Positions 55,337 to 63,708 of a DNA stretch of 64,000 bases are shown here, piece by piece. The notes beneath the pieces were generated by a model. That model saw nothing but the letters and a program-made list of their open reading frames with translations. It had not been told where the DNA came from and did no database searches. Made by a program: the position numbers and the translations under genes. The first letter of the stretch is position 1. The number at the start of each line of letters is the position of its first letter. The stretch covers positions 682,001-746,000 of the forward strand of contig CAVZYN010000002.1 in NCBI GenBank assembly GCA_963779515.1, given 5' to 3'. The DNA is from CAVZYN01 sp963779515 (lineage in GTDB: Bacteria > Pseudomonadota > Alphaproteobacteria > Rhizobiales > Hyphomicrobiaceae).

Positions 55337-55516
55337 TCATTTCGCGGCAAGGGCCAGACCGGAGGTTGGGGAACCGGCCGGCGCCGAGCGCGCGGGAAAT
55401 GGATTGAACAAGGACGCAATCAGAAGTCCGCAGGCGACCGTCAGGCAAAGCAGAGCGCCAAATCGCGTCGCCGCGCCGGCATTTCCGTTTGCAATTTCAG
55501 CTGCTTGCAAGTCCAT
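55337..55516 (-). CDS. 59-residue single-pass membrane micro-protein
   Basis: The frame MDLQAAEIANGNAGAATRFG continues into one hydrophobic helix (ALLCLTVACGLLIASLF, about residues 21-37) and a Pro/Ala-rich tail ending GLALAAK. The ATG has GAGGCAAA upstream and the frame is followed by a strong terminator on the same strand at 55263-55291, which together argue for a real gene. I know no family for it. It is likely an inner-membrane peptide with its N-terminus inside or outside undetermined. Confidence 0.65.
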   Translation of the reverse strand: MDLQAAEIANGNAGAATRFGALLCLTVACGLLIASLFNPFPARSAPAGSPTSGLALAAK

Positions 55517-55702
55517 TTTGCCTCGCCCCCGTCGCGGTCAACGACCGCTTAAGTTGAGAAATTTGTAACCTAGAACGGCGCTGCCGTCGATCTTTGGCTT
55601 CCGTTAGGGACAACAAAGGGTAAATCCGATCCGCCAAATCCCACGCAGTGTGGCAACGATTTGTTCACACCTGTGGCGGCGCACTTTGGTCGCGGCCTTC
55701 GC

Positions 55703-55915
55703 TCAATGAAACCGGCCGTTGCGAACGGCGTCGGCGATCTCGTGGCGCATGACGCCGAGATCGGCGAGTGAGCGGTCGTCGAGATCGCGCAACGCGCGGA
55801 TCGTCATCAGCGTGTCGACGTGCGCCTTGAGGCGAGCGGCCAGCGAGGCGATCGCCGGCAGCGGTGGGCTGAAGCTCGGGCTGGCAGTCGCTGCACTCTT
55901 TGAAAAATGTGCCAT
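55703..55915 (-). CDS. DUF1127 small protein
   Basis: The 70-residue protein ends with the DUF1127 core (ALRDLDDRSLADLGVMRHEI), an Arg-rich amphipathic motif common in alphaproteobacterial stress-response micro-proteins. Some DUF1127 proteins bind RNA and affect sRNA turnover or phosphate and carbon metabolism. The gene is monocistronic and divergent from the lectin-like gene. Confidence 0.88.
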   Translation of the reverse strand: MAHFSKSAATASPSFSPPLPAIASLAARLKAHVDTLMTIRALRDLDDRSLADLGVMRHEIADAVRNGRFH

Positions 55916-56161
55916 CGGTGTACTCCTTCAATCGGATCGTTACTGTGGTCCGAGTAAAGCGCGCCGCGGCCGCGCGCGCTGTTCCCTCGGGAACGCGTGC
56001 GGCGATGTCGCGTATATGAGCGATTTGTGATCGCGCCCGCCGCAATTCCGATTGCCGTTGCGCTTTAGCCGGTGCCAGTGTCTTGCCGAACCCGGAATTT
56101 TTCCCCGGGCTCTGACGTTGATCGTTTGCTGACAACACAACAATTCGGTTTGGAGGACACT

Positions 56162-56827
56162 ATGATCAGTCGACACGCACGCGCATCCCTTGTGGCCATG
56201 GCACTCGCCAGCGCCGGGCTCGCCGCCCCCGCCGCGGCCCAACAGGCCAACATGACATTCTTCCTGACCAGCGCTGGCAAAGGCGACGGCGCGAACCTCG
56301 GCGGTATCGAGGGGGCGGACGCGCATTGCGCCGCGCTCGCCAAAGCCGCCGGCGCGACGGCCACCACATGGCGCGCCTATCTCAGCACGACAGCGCCCGG
56401 CGGCGATGCCGGAGTCAACGCGCGCGACCGCATCGGCAAGGGGCCGTGGCAGAACGCCAAGGGCGTCACCGTCGCAAAGAGCGTCGATGATCTGCATTCG
56501 GGCGCCAATGCGCTCAGCAAAGCCAATTCGCTCACCGAGAAGGGCGAGCCCGTCTCCGGCCGCGGCGATGCCGTCAACATGCACGACATCCTCACAGGCT
56601 CCGATCACGGCGGCTTCTATTCGACGGCCGGCGGCGACACCACCTGCGGCAACTGGACCAAGAACGGCGACGGCTCGGCCATCGTTGGCCACCACGACCG
56701 CGTCGGCTTGAAGGACAGCCGTCACATGACGTCGTGGAACTCCTCGCACGGTTCGGCCGGCTGCGGCCAAGACGCCCTGAAGAAAACCGGCGGCGCCGGG
56801 ATGTTCTACTGCTTCGCGGCCAACTGA
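56162..56827 (+). CDS. secreted lectin-like protein
   Basis: The 221-residue protein has a clear signal peptide (SLVAMALASAGLAAPAAAQQ, cleavage about residue 26), then a Cys-containing compact domain. Repeated segments TFFLTSAGKGDGANLGGIEGADAHCAALAKAAG, ATTWRAYLS, DHGGFYSTAGGDTTCGNWT and GMFYCFA resemble the C-type-lectin/endostatin-like fold of alphaproteobacterial secreted proteins. Four cysteines suggest disulfides. The ligand is unknown. ATG at 56162 follows GGAGGACACT. It ends in its own terminator. Confidence 0.8.
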   Translation: MISRHARASLVAMALASAGLAAPAAAQQANMTFFLTSAGKGDGANLGGIEGADAHCAALAKAAGATATTWRAYLSTTAPGGDAGVNARDRIGKGPWQNAKGVTVAKSVDDLHSGANALSKANSLTEKGEPVSGRGDAVNMHDILTGSDHGGFYSTAGGDTTCGNWTKNGDGSAIVGHHDRVGLKDSRHMTSWNSSHGSAGCGQDALKKTGGAGMFYCFAAN

Positions 56828-56856
56828 CCGATCACGGCATCGTCTGACAGATCCAA

Positions 56857-56880
56857 GCCCACACGGGTCGCCGTGTGGGC
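56857..56880 (+). terminator. intrinsic terminator of the lectin-like gene
   Basis: A 10-bp perfect stem (GCCCACACGG / CCGTGTGGGC) with a GTCG tetraloop, followed after ATTCTCTATG by TTTTT. Confidence 0.85.
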
Positions 56881-56977
56881 ATTCTCTATGTTTTTCGGCG
56901 AAGCCATTGCGGCCATTGCCCTGGAACCCATCCCGACCTTAGTCTCCACACCTGTTCCAGCCCACGGAGACCCCTCT

Positions 56978-58138
56978 ATGACCACGCACCGGCTCGGCAT
57001 CATCATGCACGGCGTCACCGGCCGCATGGGATACAACCAGCATCTCGTCCGCTCGATTTGCGCGATCCAGGCGCAAGGCGGCGTCGCGCTCGCGAACGGC
57101 GACCGCGTGATGCCCGATCCGATCCTGGTTGGCCGCAACGCAGCGAAGATCGCCGAGATCGCCAAGAAGCACGGCATTGCGCGCACATCGACGAACCTCG
57201 ATCAGGCGCTCGCCAACAAGGACGATACTGTTTTCTTCGACGCCGGCTCGACCCAGATGCGGACCAGCCTGCTCGCCAAGGCGATCGACGCTGGCAAACA
57301 CATTTACTGCGAGAAACCGATCGCCGACACGCTCGCCAACTCCATCAGCATCACGCGGCAAGCGATGAAGCGCGGCATCAAGCACGGCGTCGTCCAGGAC
57401 AAGCTGTTTCTCCCTGGGCTCCGCAAGATCAAGCTTTTGCAGGACGCAGGCTTCTTCGGCCGCGTGCTGTCGGTGCGCGGTGAGTTCGGCTACTGGGTGT
57501 TCGAGGGCGATCTGCAACCCATTCAACGGCCGAGCTGGAACTACAAGCAGGCGGAGGGCGGCGGCATCATCCTCGATATGCTGTGCCACTGGCGCTACGT
57601 GCTCGACAACCTGTTCGGCGAAGTGCGGTCGGTCAGTTGCGTCGGCGCGACCCACATCCCCGAACGGATCGACGAATCCGGCAAGCGCTACAAGGCCGAC
57701 GCCGACGACGCCGCCTACGCGACGTTCCAGCTCGACGGCGGTATCATCGCGCACATCAACTCGTCGTGGTGCGTGCGCGTGAAGCGTGACGACCTCGTCA
57801 CCTTCCAGGTCGATGGTACGCATGGCTCCGCCGTCGCCGGCCTTTCACGCTGTTACACGCAGCACCGCATGAACACGCCGCGTCCCGTCTGGAATCCGGA
57901 CGTGCCGCAGACGATGAACTTCGATTCGCAATGGCAGGAGGTGCCGGACGCCCAGGTCTATGACAACGGCTTCAAGATCCAGTGGGAGGATTTCATCCGC
58001 CACGTCGTCGACGGGGCGCCCTGGAAATACGATCTCGCGCAGGGCGTGAAAGGATTGCAGCTGGTGGAGGCAGGCCTCAAGAGCTGGAAAGAGCGGCGCT
58101 GGGTCGACGTGCCCGATATCGCCAAGGAGATCCGCTGA
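56978..58138 (+). CDS. Gfo/Idh/MocA-family oxidoreductase
   Basis: The 386-residue protein has an N-terminal Rossmann domain (GIIMHGVTGRMGYNQHL), the CEKPIADT motif with the catalytic-domain Lys (KHIYCEKPIA, about residue 111), and a C-terminal alpha/beta domain with DMLCHWRYVLDNLFG carrying the Asp/His pair. Members oxidise sugars, inositols or sugar acids to keto forms using NAD(P). The N-terminal GVTGRMGYN glycine motif is unusual. Its TGA overlaps the start of the DUF993 gene (TGATG), so the first two enzymes are coupled. ATG 56978 is chosen because the earlier frame lacks family similarity. Confidence 0.9.
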   Translation: MTTHRLGIIMHGVTGRMGYNQHLVRSICAIQAQGGVALANGDRVMPDPILVGRNAAKIAEIAKKHGIARTSTNLDQALANKDDTVFFDAGSTQMRTSLLAKAIDAGKHIYCEKPIADTLANSISITRQAMKRGIKHGVVQDKLFLPGLRKIKLLQDAGFFGRVLSVRGEFGYWVFEGDLQPIQRPSWNYKQAEGGGIILDMLCHWRYVLDNLFGEVRSVSCVGATHIPERIDESGKRYKADADDAAYATFQLDGGIIAHINSSWCVRVKRDDLVTFQVDGTHGSAVAGLSRCYTQHRMNTPRPVWNPDVPQTMNFDSQWQEVPDAQVYDNGFKIQWEDFIRHVVDGAPWKYDLAQGVKGLQLVEAGLKSWKERRWVDVPDIAKEIR

Positions 58139-59304
58139 TGACGACGTTGACGCTGCCGATAGGCGCCGGCAAGACCGCGCCCTATACGATCAAGAACGCA
58201 CCGCTCGCGATGGCTGCCACGTCGGGCGCCAAGCTCAACCGTATCGCCTTCGCGGCCGCCCACGTGGTCGCCGATCCGCTGGCCGACGCCGAACCATGGC
58301 TCGAGGCCGCCGTCGATTGGGATCGCACGATCGCGTTCCGTCACTACCTGTGGGACCTCGGGCTTGGCGTCGCTGAATCGATGGACACCGCCCAGCGTGG
58401 CATGGGCCTCGACTGGACCGGCGCCAAGGAATTGATCCGCCGGTCGCTCGAGGCCGCCAAGTCGCGGCCCGGCGCGTTTATCGCCTGCGGCGCCGGCACG
58501 GACCATCTCAATTCTGGCGCCACTCATTCGGTCGACGACGTCATCCGCGCCTACGAGGAACAGATCGGCGCGATCGAAGGCATGGGCGGGCGCATCATCC
58601 TGATGGCGAGCCGCGCGCTGGTGCGGGCCGCCAAGAGCCCCGACGACTACGCCCGCGTCTACGGTCGCGTTCTCTCTCAGGTCAAGCAACCCGTGATCAT
58701 CCACTGGTTGGGAGACATGTTTGATCCAGCGCTCGCCGGCTACTGGGGCGCGGCCGACCACATGAAAGCGATGGACGTCGCCGTCGCGGTCATCAACGAG
58801 CACGCGCGCAAGGTCGATGGCGTCAAGGTCTCGTTGCTCGACAAGGACAAAGAGATCGTGATGCGCCGCCGCCTCGCCAAAGGCATCAAGATGTACACCG
58901 GCGATGATTTCAACTACGCGGAGCTGATCGCGGGCGACGACAAGGGCTACTCCGACGCGCTGCTCGGCATCTTCGACGCCATCGCGCCAGCTGCCTCCGC
59001 CAGCCTCGTCAAGCTCGCGGCAGGCGATACCAAAGGTTTCCACGAGATCCTGGCGCCGACCGTGCCGTTGAGCCGCCACATCTTCAAGGCGCCGACCCGG
59101 TTCTACAAAACCGGCGTCGTCTTCCTCGCCTATCTCAACGGATTGCAGGATCATTTCCACATGGTCGGCGGCCAGCAGAGCACGCGCTCACTCGCGCACC
59201 TTGCCGAATTATTCCGGCTGGCAGACGCTGCCCGCGTGCTGCGCGATCCCGAGCGCGCGGCGCACCGCATGAAGCAGGTGCTGGCCGTCGGCGGAGTGGC
59301 CTGA
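58138..59304 (+). CDS. DUF993 family protein (DHDPS-like barrel)
   Basis: The 388-residue protein belongs to the DUF993 group, which adopts a DHDPS-like TIM barrel. Family-like segments are DWDRTIAFRHYLWDLGLGVAESMDTAQRGMGL, GRIILMASRALVRAAKSPDDY, QPVIIHWLGDMFDPAL and KTGVVFLAYLNGLQDHFHMVGGQQS. Catalysis is unproven; a retro-aldol or C-C lyase step on a keto sugar is plausible. It overlaps both neighbours by one base (TGATG), so the three enzymes are probably made in equal amounts. Confidence 0.88.
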   Translation: MTTLTLPIGAGKTAPYTIKNAPLAMAATSGAKLNRIAFAAAHVVADPLADAEPWLEAAVDWDRTIAFRHYLWDLGLGVAESMDTAQRGMGLDWTGAKELIRRSLEAAKSRPGAFIACGAGTDHLNSGATHSVDDVIRAYEEQIGAIEGMGGRIILMASRALVRAAKSPDDYARVYGRVLSQVKQPVIIHWLGDMFDPALAGYWGAADHMKAMDVAVAVINEHARKVDGVKVSLLDKDKEIVMRRRLAKGIKMYTGDDFNYAELIAGDDKGYSDALLGIFDAIAPAASASLVKLAAGDTKGFHEILAPTVPLSRHIFKAPTRFYKTGVVFLAYLNGLQDHFHMVGGQQSTRSLAHLAELFRLADAARVLRDPERAAHRMKQVLAVGGVA

Positions 59305-60167
59305 TGCGAGACCTCGCGCGGCATCCAGAACTGCTCTCGATCAACACGGCGACGGTGCGCAAACAGGCAGCGCTTGACGCCATCATCGAGGCCTGCGCCG
59401 CGCGCGGCATCCGCATGATCTCGCCATGGCGCGATCAGGTGCAGGCGATCGGCCTCGATCGGATCGCACGGCAACTGCGCGATGCCGGCGTGACGCTCTC
59501 CGGCTATTGCCGCGGCGGCTTCTACACCGCTGACGATGCGGCGGGCCTTGCGGCGGCACTGGACGACAACCGCCGCGCCATCGACGAAGCCAAGGCGCTG
59601 GGCAGCCCGTGTCTCGTGCTGGTGGTCGGTTCATTGCCGGGTGCGCTCTCCGGCAAGCCGCAGTCGACCGACATCGATCTGGCGCGTGCACAAGTGCGCG
59701 ACGGTATCGCCGCTTCACTCGACTATGCCCGCACCGTCGGCATGCCGCTCGCCATCGAGCCGCTGCATCCGATGCAAGCGGCGGATCGTGCCTGCGTCAA
59801 CACGCTCGAACATGCGCTCGATCTCTGCGACGCGCTCGATCCCGGCCGGACCGGCGCGCTCGGCGTCGCCCTCGATGCCTATCACGTCTGGTGGGACCCG
59901 AAGCTCGCGGGCCAGATCGCGCGCGCTGGCGCGGATCGCTTGCTCGCCTATCACGTCTGCGATTGGCTCACCCCGACCCGCGATCTCCTCAACGATCGCG
60001 GCATGATGGGCGACGGGGTCATCGAACTGAGAAAGCTGCGCGCCCTCGTCGAGGCCGCTGGATATCGCGGCGCGATCGAAGTCGAGATTTTCTCCAACGC
60101 CTGGTGGTCCGAATCCATGGCGACCGTCCTCGACACCTGCGTCGCGCGCTTCAAGAGCGCAGTTTGA
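59304..60167 (+). CDS. sugar phosphate isomerase/epimerase (xylose isomerase-like TIM barrel)
   Basis: The 287-residue AP-endonuclease-2 superfamily barrel has the metal-site residues in AIEPLHPMQAADR (Glu), GVALDAYHVWWDP (Asp/His), LAYHVCDWLTP (His) and GAIEVEIFSNAWW (Glu). Members isomerise or epimerise ketoses such as inosose or 3-keto sugars. It is the third gene of the Gfo/Idh - DUF993 operon and shares a one-base stop/start overlap. Only 7 bp separate it from the kinase gene. Confidence 0.9.
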   Translation: MRDLARHPELLSINTATVRKQAALDAIIEACAARGIRMISPWRDQVQAIGLDRIARQLRDAGVTLSGYCRGGFYTADDAAGLAAALDDNRRAIDEAKALGSPCLVLVVGSLPGALSGKPQSTDIDLARAQVRDGIAASLDYARTVGMPLAIEPLHPMQAADRACVNTLEHALDLCDALDPGRTGALGVALDAYHVWWDPKLAGQIARAGADRLLAYHVCDWLTPTRDLLNDRGMMGDGVIELRKLRALVEAAGYRGAIEVEIFSNAWWSESMATVLDTCVARFKSAV

Positions 60168-60174
60168 GGCCGCC

Positions 60175-61724
60175 GTGCCCACCGATCGCCAAGCTGAGGT
60201 CATTGCATTTCTGGCGTCGCCTGCGGCCTACACGCCGCATCCGAGCGAGGTCGAGCGGCATGAAACGCACGGTGCGATCGTGTTTCTCGCTGGGTCCCAT
60301 GCCTACAAGATCAAGCGCGCGGTGCGATTTTCCTACATGGATTTCTCCACGCTCGATCTCCGCCACAAGGCGGTCCTGCGCGAGGTGGAGATCAACCGGC
60401 GGTTTGCGCCGGATCTTTATCTCGGCGTCGTGGCGATCACCCGCGAGCGTGATGGATCGCTCGAGATCGGCGGCGGCGGCATGCCCGTCGAGTGGGCGGT
60501 CCAGATGCGGCGCTTTGAACAGAGCGCGCTTTTGAGCGCGATGGCAGCACGGCATACACTGACGCCGCAGATTGCCTCCCGGCTGGCGGAGGCCGTCCGG
60601 CGCGCGCATGAGCAGGCGCCGGTCGTGCAACGGGCCGATGCCGATGTGCGGATCGGTGACGCGATGCGAAAGATCACGGATGAGATAGCGCGGGCTGCAC
60701 CTGGGGAATTCGCCAGCGCAACCCGTCGAGCTTTCTCGAACGCGGGACCGCGGCGCTCGATCGCGCCAGAGACTGCCTGCGGCGCCGGGCCACCAGCGGC
60801 TTCGTGCGGCACTGCCACGGCGATCTGCATCTCAACAATATCGTGATGTGGCAGGATGCGCCGATGCCGTTCGATGCGCTGGAGTTCGATGATGATCTCG
60901 CAACCATCGATACGCTCTACGATCTCGCGTTCCTGTTGATGGATCTGGAGCACGCCCAGGAGCGCGGCCTCGCCAATGTGGTGCTCAATCGATACCTCTG
61001 GCGGGCGGCGCCCGGGATCGACATTGAAGGGCTTGTCGCCCTGCCGTTGTTCCTCGGGATGCGCGCCGCCGTACGTGCGATGGTCAGTGCGCAACGTGCC
61101 GCGCAACAGCAGGCCAACGGTCGCGACGGCGAAACCGCGATGGCGCAACGCTATCTTGCGGACGCGCTCGCCTTCGTGTCGCCGCGGCCGCCGCGCCTCA
61201 TGGCCGTCGGCGGGTTCTCGGGCACCGGCAAGTCGACGCTAGCGGCGGCATTGGCGCCCGATCTGCCGCCTGCGCCCGGTGCGCTGCATATCCGCACGGA
61301 TCTCGAGCGCAAGGCCATGTTCGGCGCCGGTGAAACCGAGCGGTTGCCCGCCGAGCACTACACGTTGGAGGCCAACGCGCGTGTCTATGCGCGGGTGCTG
61401 GACAAAGCCCGCATTGCGCTCCGCGCCGGCCATTCGGTCGTCGTCGATGCAGTGTTCTCGAAGCCCGAGGAGCGCGCGGCGATCGAGGCGGTGGCCGTGG
61501 CGGCCGGCGTCCCGTTCGACGGCGTGTGGCTGACCGCGCCGCGCGAGGCCATGTTCGAGCGCGTCACGGTGCGCACGGGCGACGCCTCCGATGCGACGGC
61601 GGACGTCGTCATTCGCCAGCTCGGCGTCGATCCCGGTTGTATCACATGGCATCGGATCGACGCCGGCGGCCCGCGCGAGGCAACGCTGCGTTCGGCGATT
61701 GCGGTTCTTGCGGCGCGTGCGTGA
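60175..61724 (+). pseudogene. fused aminoglycoside-phosphotransferase-like / P-loop kinase protein, frameshifted
   Basis: From 60175 an APH-like N-terminal lobe is read (THGAIVFLAGSHAYKIKRAVRF) to about residue 180. The frame then shifts at about 60700-60735 to NPSSFLERGTAALDRARD, leading into the APH catalytic loop CHGDLHLNNIVM and FDALEFDDDLATIDTLYDLAF. The C-terminal 170 residues form a gluconate-kinase-like P-loop domain (AVGGFSGTGKSTLAAALA; VVVDAVFSKPEERAAIE). This two-domain family is found in many proteobacteria and its substrate is unknown. Total span is 3n+2 bases, so one base is missing or two are extra. It could supply a sugar phosphorylation step for the operon. Confidence 0.8.
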
Positions 61725-61779
61725 TCCCGGTGATGGGCAGGAGGCTGTGTCGAGCGAACGCATTTGCGTGGGCTGTAAA

Positions 61780-62559
61780 CTACGGCGAGGTCACCAGATG
61801 GCGATACCGATCGATACTCTTCGACAGATGCGATCGCATGGCTTTTCGTGCGCCAGCGGCATTTTTGGCGCCGATGGCATCGGCGATCGCAATATGGTCT
61901 TTCTGGATTGCCGCGAGGTAGGACTGCTGCTCTTGGCGGCTGGATTGGTTGACGCGAATGATCTGCCGCGGAATCACGTGCCTCCCGAGGAAGGCGAGAA
62001 AATCCGCGAAATGCTGATTGTTCGTCGCCTCGGCAATGGTCCGGTGAAATGCAAAATCCTCTTGGACGGCCGATTGTTCAGCGGCGATCGCGGTATCGAT
62101 CGCACGCAGGGCGTCTCTGATTTGCGTGACTTGCTTCTTCGTGGCGCGCGTCGCGGCGAGCGCTGCCGCCTCCGTCTCGACCGCAAGCCGCAATTCCATC
62201 ACGCGCAAGACTTCGGCGATCGCGTTCGGCCCGTCGATGCCGTCCGATGCAATACGGAATGTCAGCCGGCTGGAGTCGGTCGCGACGAACGCACCGAGAC
62301 CCTGGCGCGTCATCACCAATCCATTGGCTTTCAGTGCTGAGACCGCCTCCCGCACAACGGTGCGCGAGACTCCCATGGCCGCGACGAGTTCAGCCTCCGT
62401 CGGGAGCTGAGCGCCGGGCGCAAGATGACCATCGCGGATCTCGTTGGCGATGCGCTCAGCGACTTCGTCTGCGAGATTTCGCGACGGGCGCAGTGGCCGC
62501 AAGAGAGACTTTACGGCTGGCTGAAGCGTTGAACTTGACGTCAGATATCTGGTCATCAT
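61780..62559 (-). CDS. FadR-type GntR transcriptional regulator
   Basis: The 259-residue protein has a GntR winged helix (LADEVAERIANEIRDGHLAPGAQLPTEAELVAAMGVSRTVVREA) and an all-helical FCD effector domain with metal-binding residues (ELRLAVETEAAALAA; DFAFHRTIAEATNN; AAIQKDHIAIADAI). It is divergent from the TRAP transporter genes and likely controls them in response to a sugar acid. The start is ATG 62559 or 62556. A perfect CAGATATCTG palindrome at 62542-62551 falls within its first codons and might be an operator. Confidence 0.9.
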   Translation of the reverse strand: MMTRYLTSSSTLQPAVKSLLRPLRPSRNLADEVAERIANEIRDGHLAPGAQLPTEAELVAAMGVSRTVVREAVSALKANGLVMTRQGLGAFVATDSSRLTFRIASDGIDGPNAIAEVLRVMELRLAVETEAAALAATRATKKQVTQIRDALRAIDTAIAAEQSAVQEDFAFHRTIAEATNNQHFADFLAFLGRHVIPRQIIRVNQSSRQEQQSYLAAIQKDHIAIADAIGAKNAAGARKAMRSHLSKSIDRYRHLVTSP

Positions 62560-62649
62560 ACAAGCGAGTACCAGCTGCAACGCTCGGGATCAAGCCCTCG
62601 GCGCGGCGGCCAAGAAAAGCACGCTGGAAAGCCTTTGGAGGAGGACTGC

Positions 62650-63648
62650 ATGAAACGTCGTGATCTCTTGAAATTGATGGGCGGGGCAGGTGTTGCGGGC
62701 GTCGCGGGCCTGGGTGCGCCTGCTGCCGCACAGACCAAAGTCGTTCTGAAGGCCACCGATGTACATCCGCTCGGCTATCCGACGGTCGCCGCCGTCGAAG
62801 CCATGGGCAAGAAGCTCGAGGCGGCCACCCAGGGGCGCATCTCGATCCAGATGTTCCCGTCGATGCAGCTCGGCGGCGAGAAGGAAATGATCGAGCAGGC
62901 GCAAGTCGGCGCGCTGCAGATCGCGCGGATTTCGGTCGGCCCGATGGGCCCGCTGGTGCCTGAGTTCAACGTCTTCAATCTGCCGTTTGTATTCCGCGAT
63001 GTCGGCCACATGGAGAAGGTGATCGATGGTGAGATCGGTTCGGAACTCCTGGCCAAGCTCACGAACCACCCGACCGCAGGACTTATCGGCCTATGTTACA
63101 TGAACGCCGGTGTGCGCAACGTCTACAACTCCAAGAAACCCATCAATGACCTTGCCGATCTCAAGGGCCTGAAGATCCGCATGATGGGCAACCCATTGTT
63201 CGTCGATACGATGAACGCGCTTGGCGGCAACGGCGTCGCCATGGGCTTCGATCAGCTGATCAACGGCATGCAGACCGGCGTTGTCGACGGCGCCGAGAAC
63301 AACGAGCCGAGCTTCGAAAGCGGGCAGCACTATCGCTACGCCAAGTTCTATTCGAAAACCGGCCACTTGATGATCCCGGAAATCCTGGTGTTCTCGAAGA
63401 AGAGCTTCGAGGCCCTCTCGAAAGAGGATCAGGCGCTGGTCATGAAGCTCTCGAAGGAAGCGCAGGGCGAGCAGCGCAAGCTCTGGAACGAGCGCGAGGC
63501 CGAGAGCTTGAAGAAGATGGTAGCTGCCGGTGCCGTCATCAACGAGGTCGGCAACAAGAAAGCCTTCCAGGACGCCGTCAAACCCGTCTGGGACAAGTAC
63601 GGCGCCGCCCACGCCGCCCTGATCGCGCGCATCAACGCGATCAAGTAA
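62650..63648 (+). CDS. dctP: TRAP transporter substrate-binding protein (DctP)
   Basis: The 332-residue protein has a Tat-like leader (MKRRDLLKLMGGAGVAGVAGLGAPAAAQ) and DctP family features: ATDVHPLGYPTVAAVEAMGKKLEA, FPSMQLGGEKEMIEQAQ, LKGLKIRMMGNPLFVDTMNALGG with the carboxylate-binding Arg (KIRMM), and TGVVDGAENNEPSF. It binds sugar acids or other carboxylates in the periplasm and delivers them to the DctQM membrane subunits. ATG at 62650 follows GGAGGACTGC. Confidence 0.95.
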   Translation: MKRRDLLKLMGGAGVAGVAGLGAPAAAQTKVVLKATDVHPLGYPTVAAVEAMGKKLEAATQGRISIQMFPSMQLGGEKEMIEQAQVGALQIARISVGPMGPLVPEFNVFNLPFVFRDVGHMEKVIDGEIGSELLAKLTNHPTAGLIGLCYMNAGVRNVYNSKKPINDLADLKGLKIRMMGNPLFVDTMNALGGNGVAMGFDQLINGMQTGVVDGAENNEPSFESGQHYRYAKFYSKTGHLMIPEILVFSKKSFEALSKEDQALVMKLSKEAQGEQRKLWNEREAESLKKMVAAGAVINEVGNKKAFQDAVKPVWDKYGAAHAALIARINAIK

Positions 63649-63657
63649 AAGATGAGC

Positions 63658-63681
63658 GGCCCTGGTTTTGCGACCAGGGCC
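63658..63681 (+). promoter_or_regulatory. intercistronic hairpin between dctP and dctQ
   Basis: An 8-bp perfect stem GGCCCTGG / CCAGGGCC with an 8-base loop lies 9 bp after the dctP stop, with no T-run. Such hairpins protect the upstream mRNA and lower expression of the downstream permease genes. Confidence 0.7.
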
Positions 63682-63708
63682 CTCCAATCTGCGGGGGGCA
63701 GATCACAC

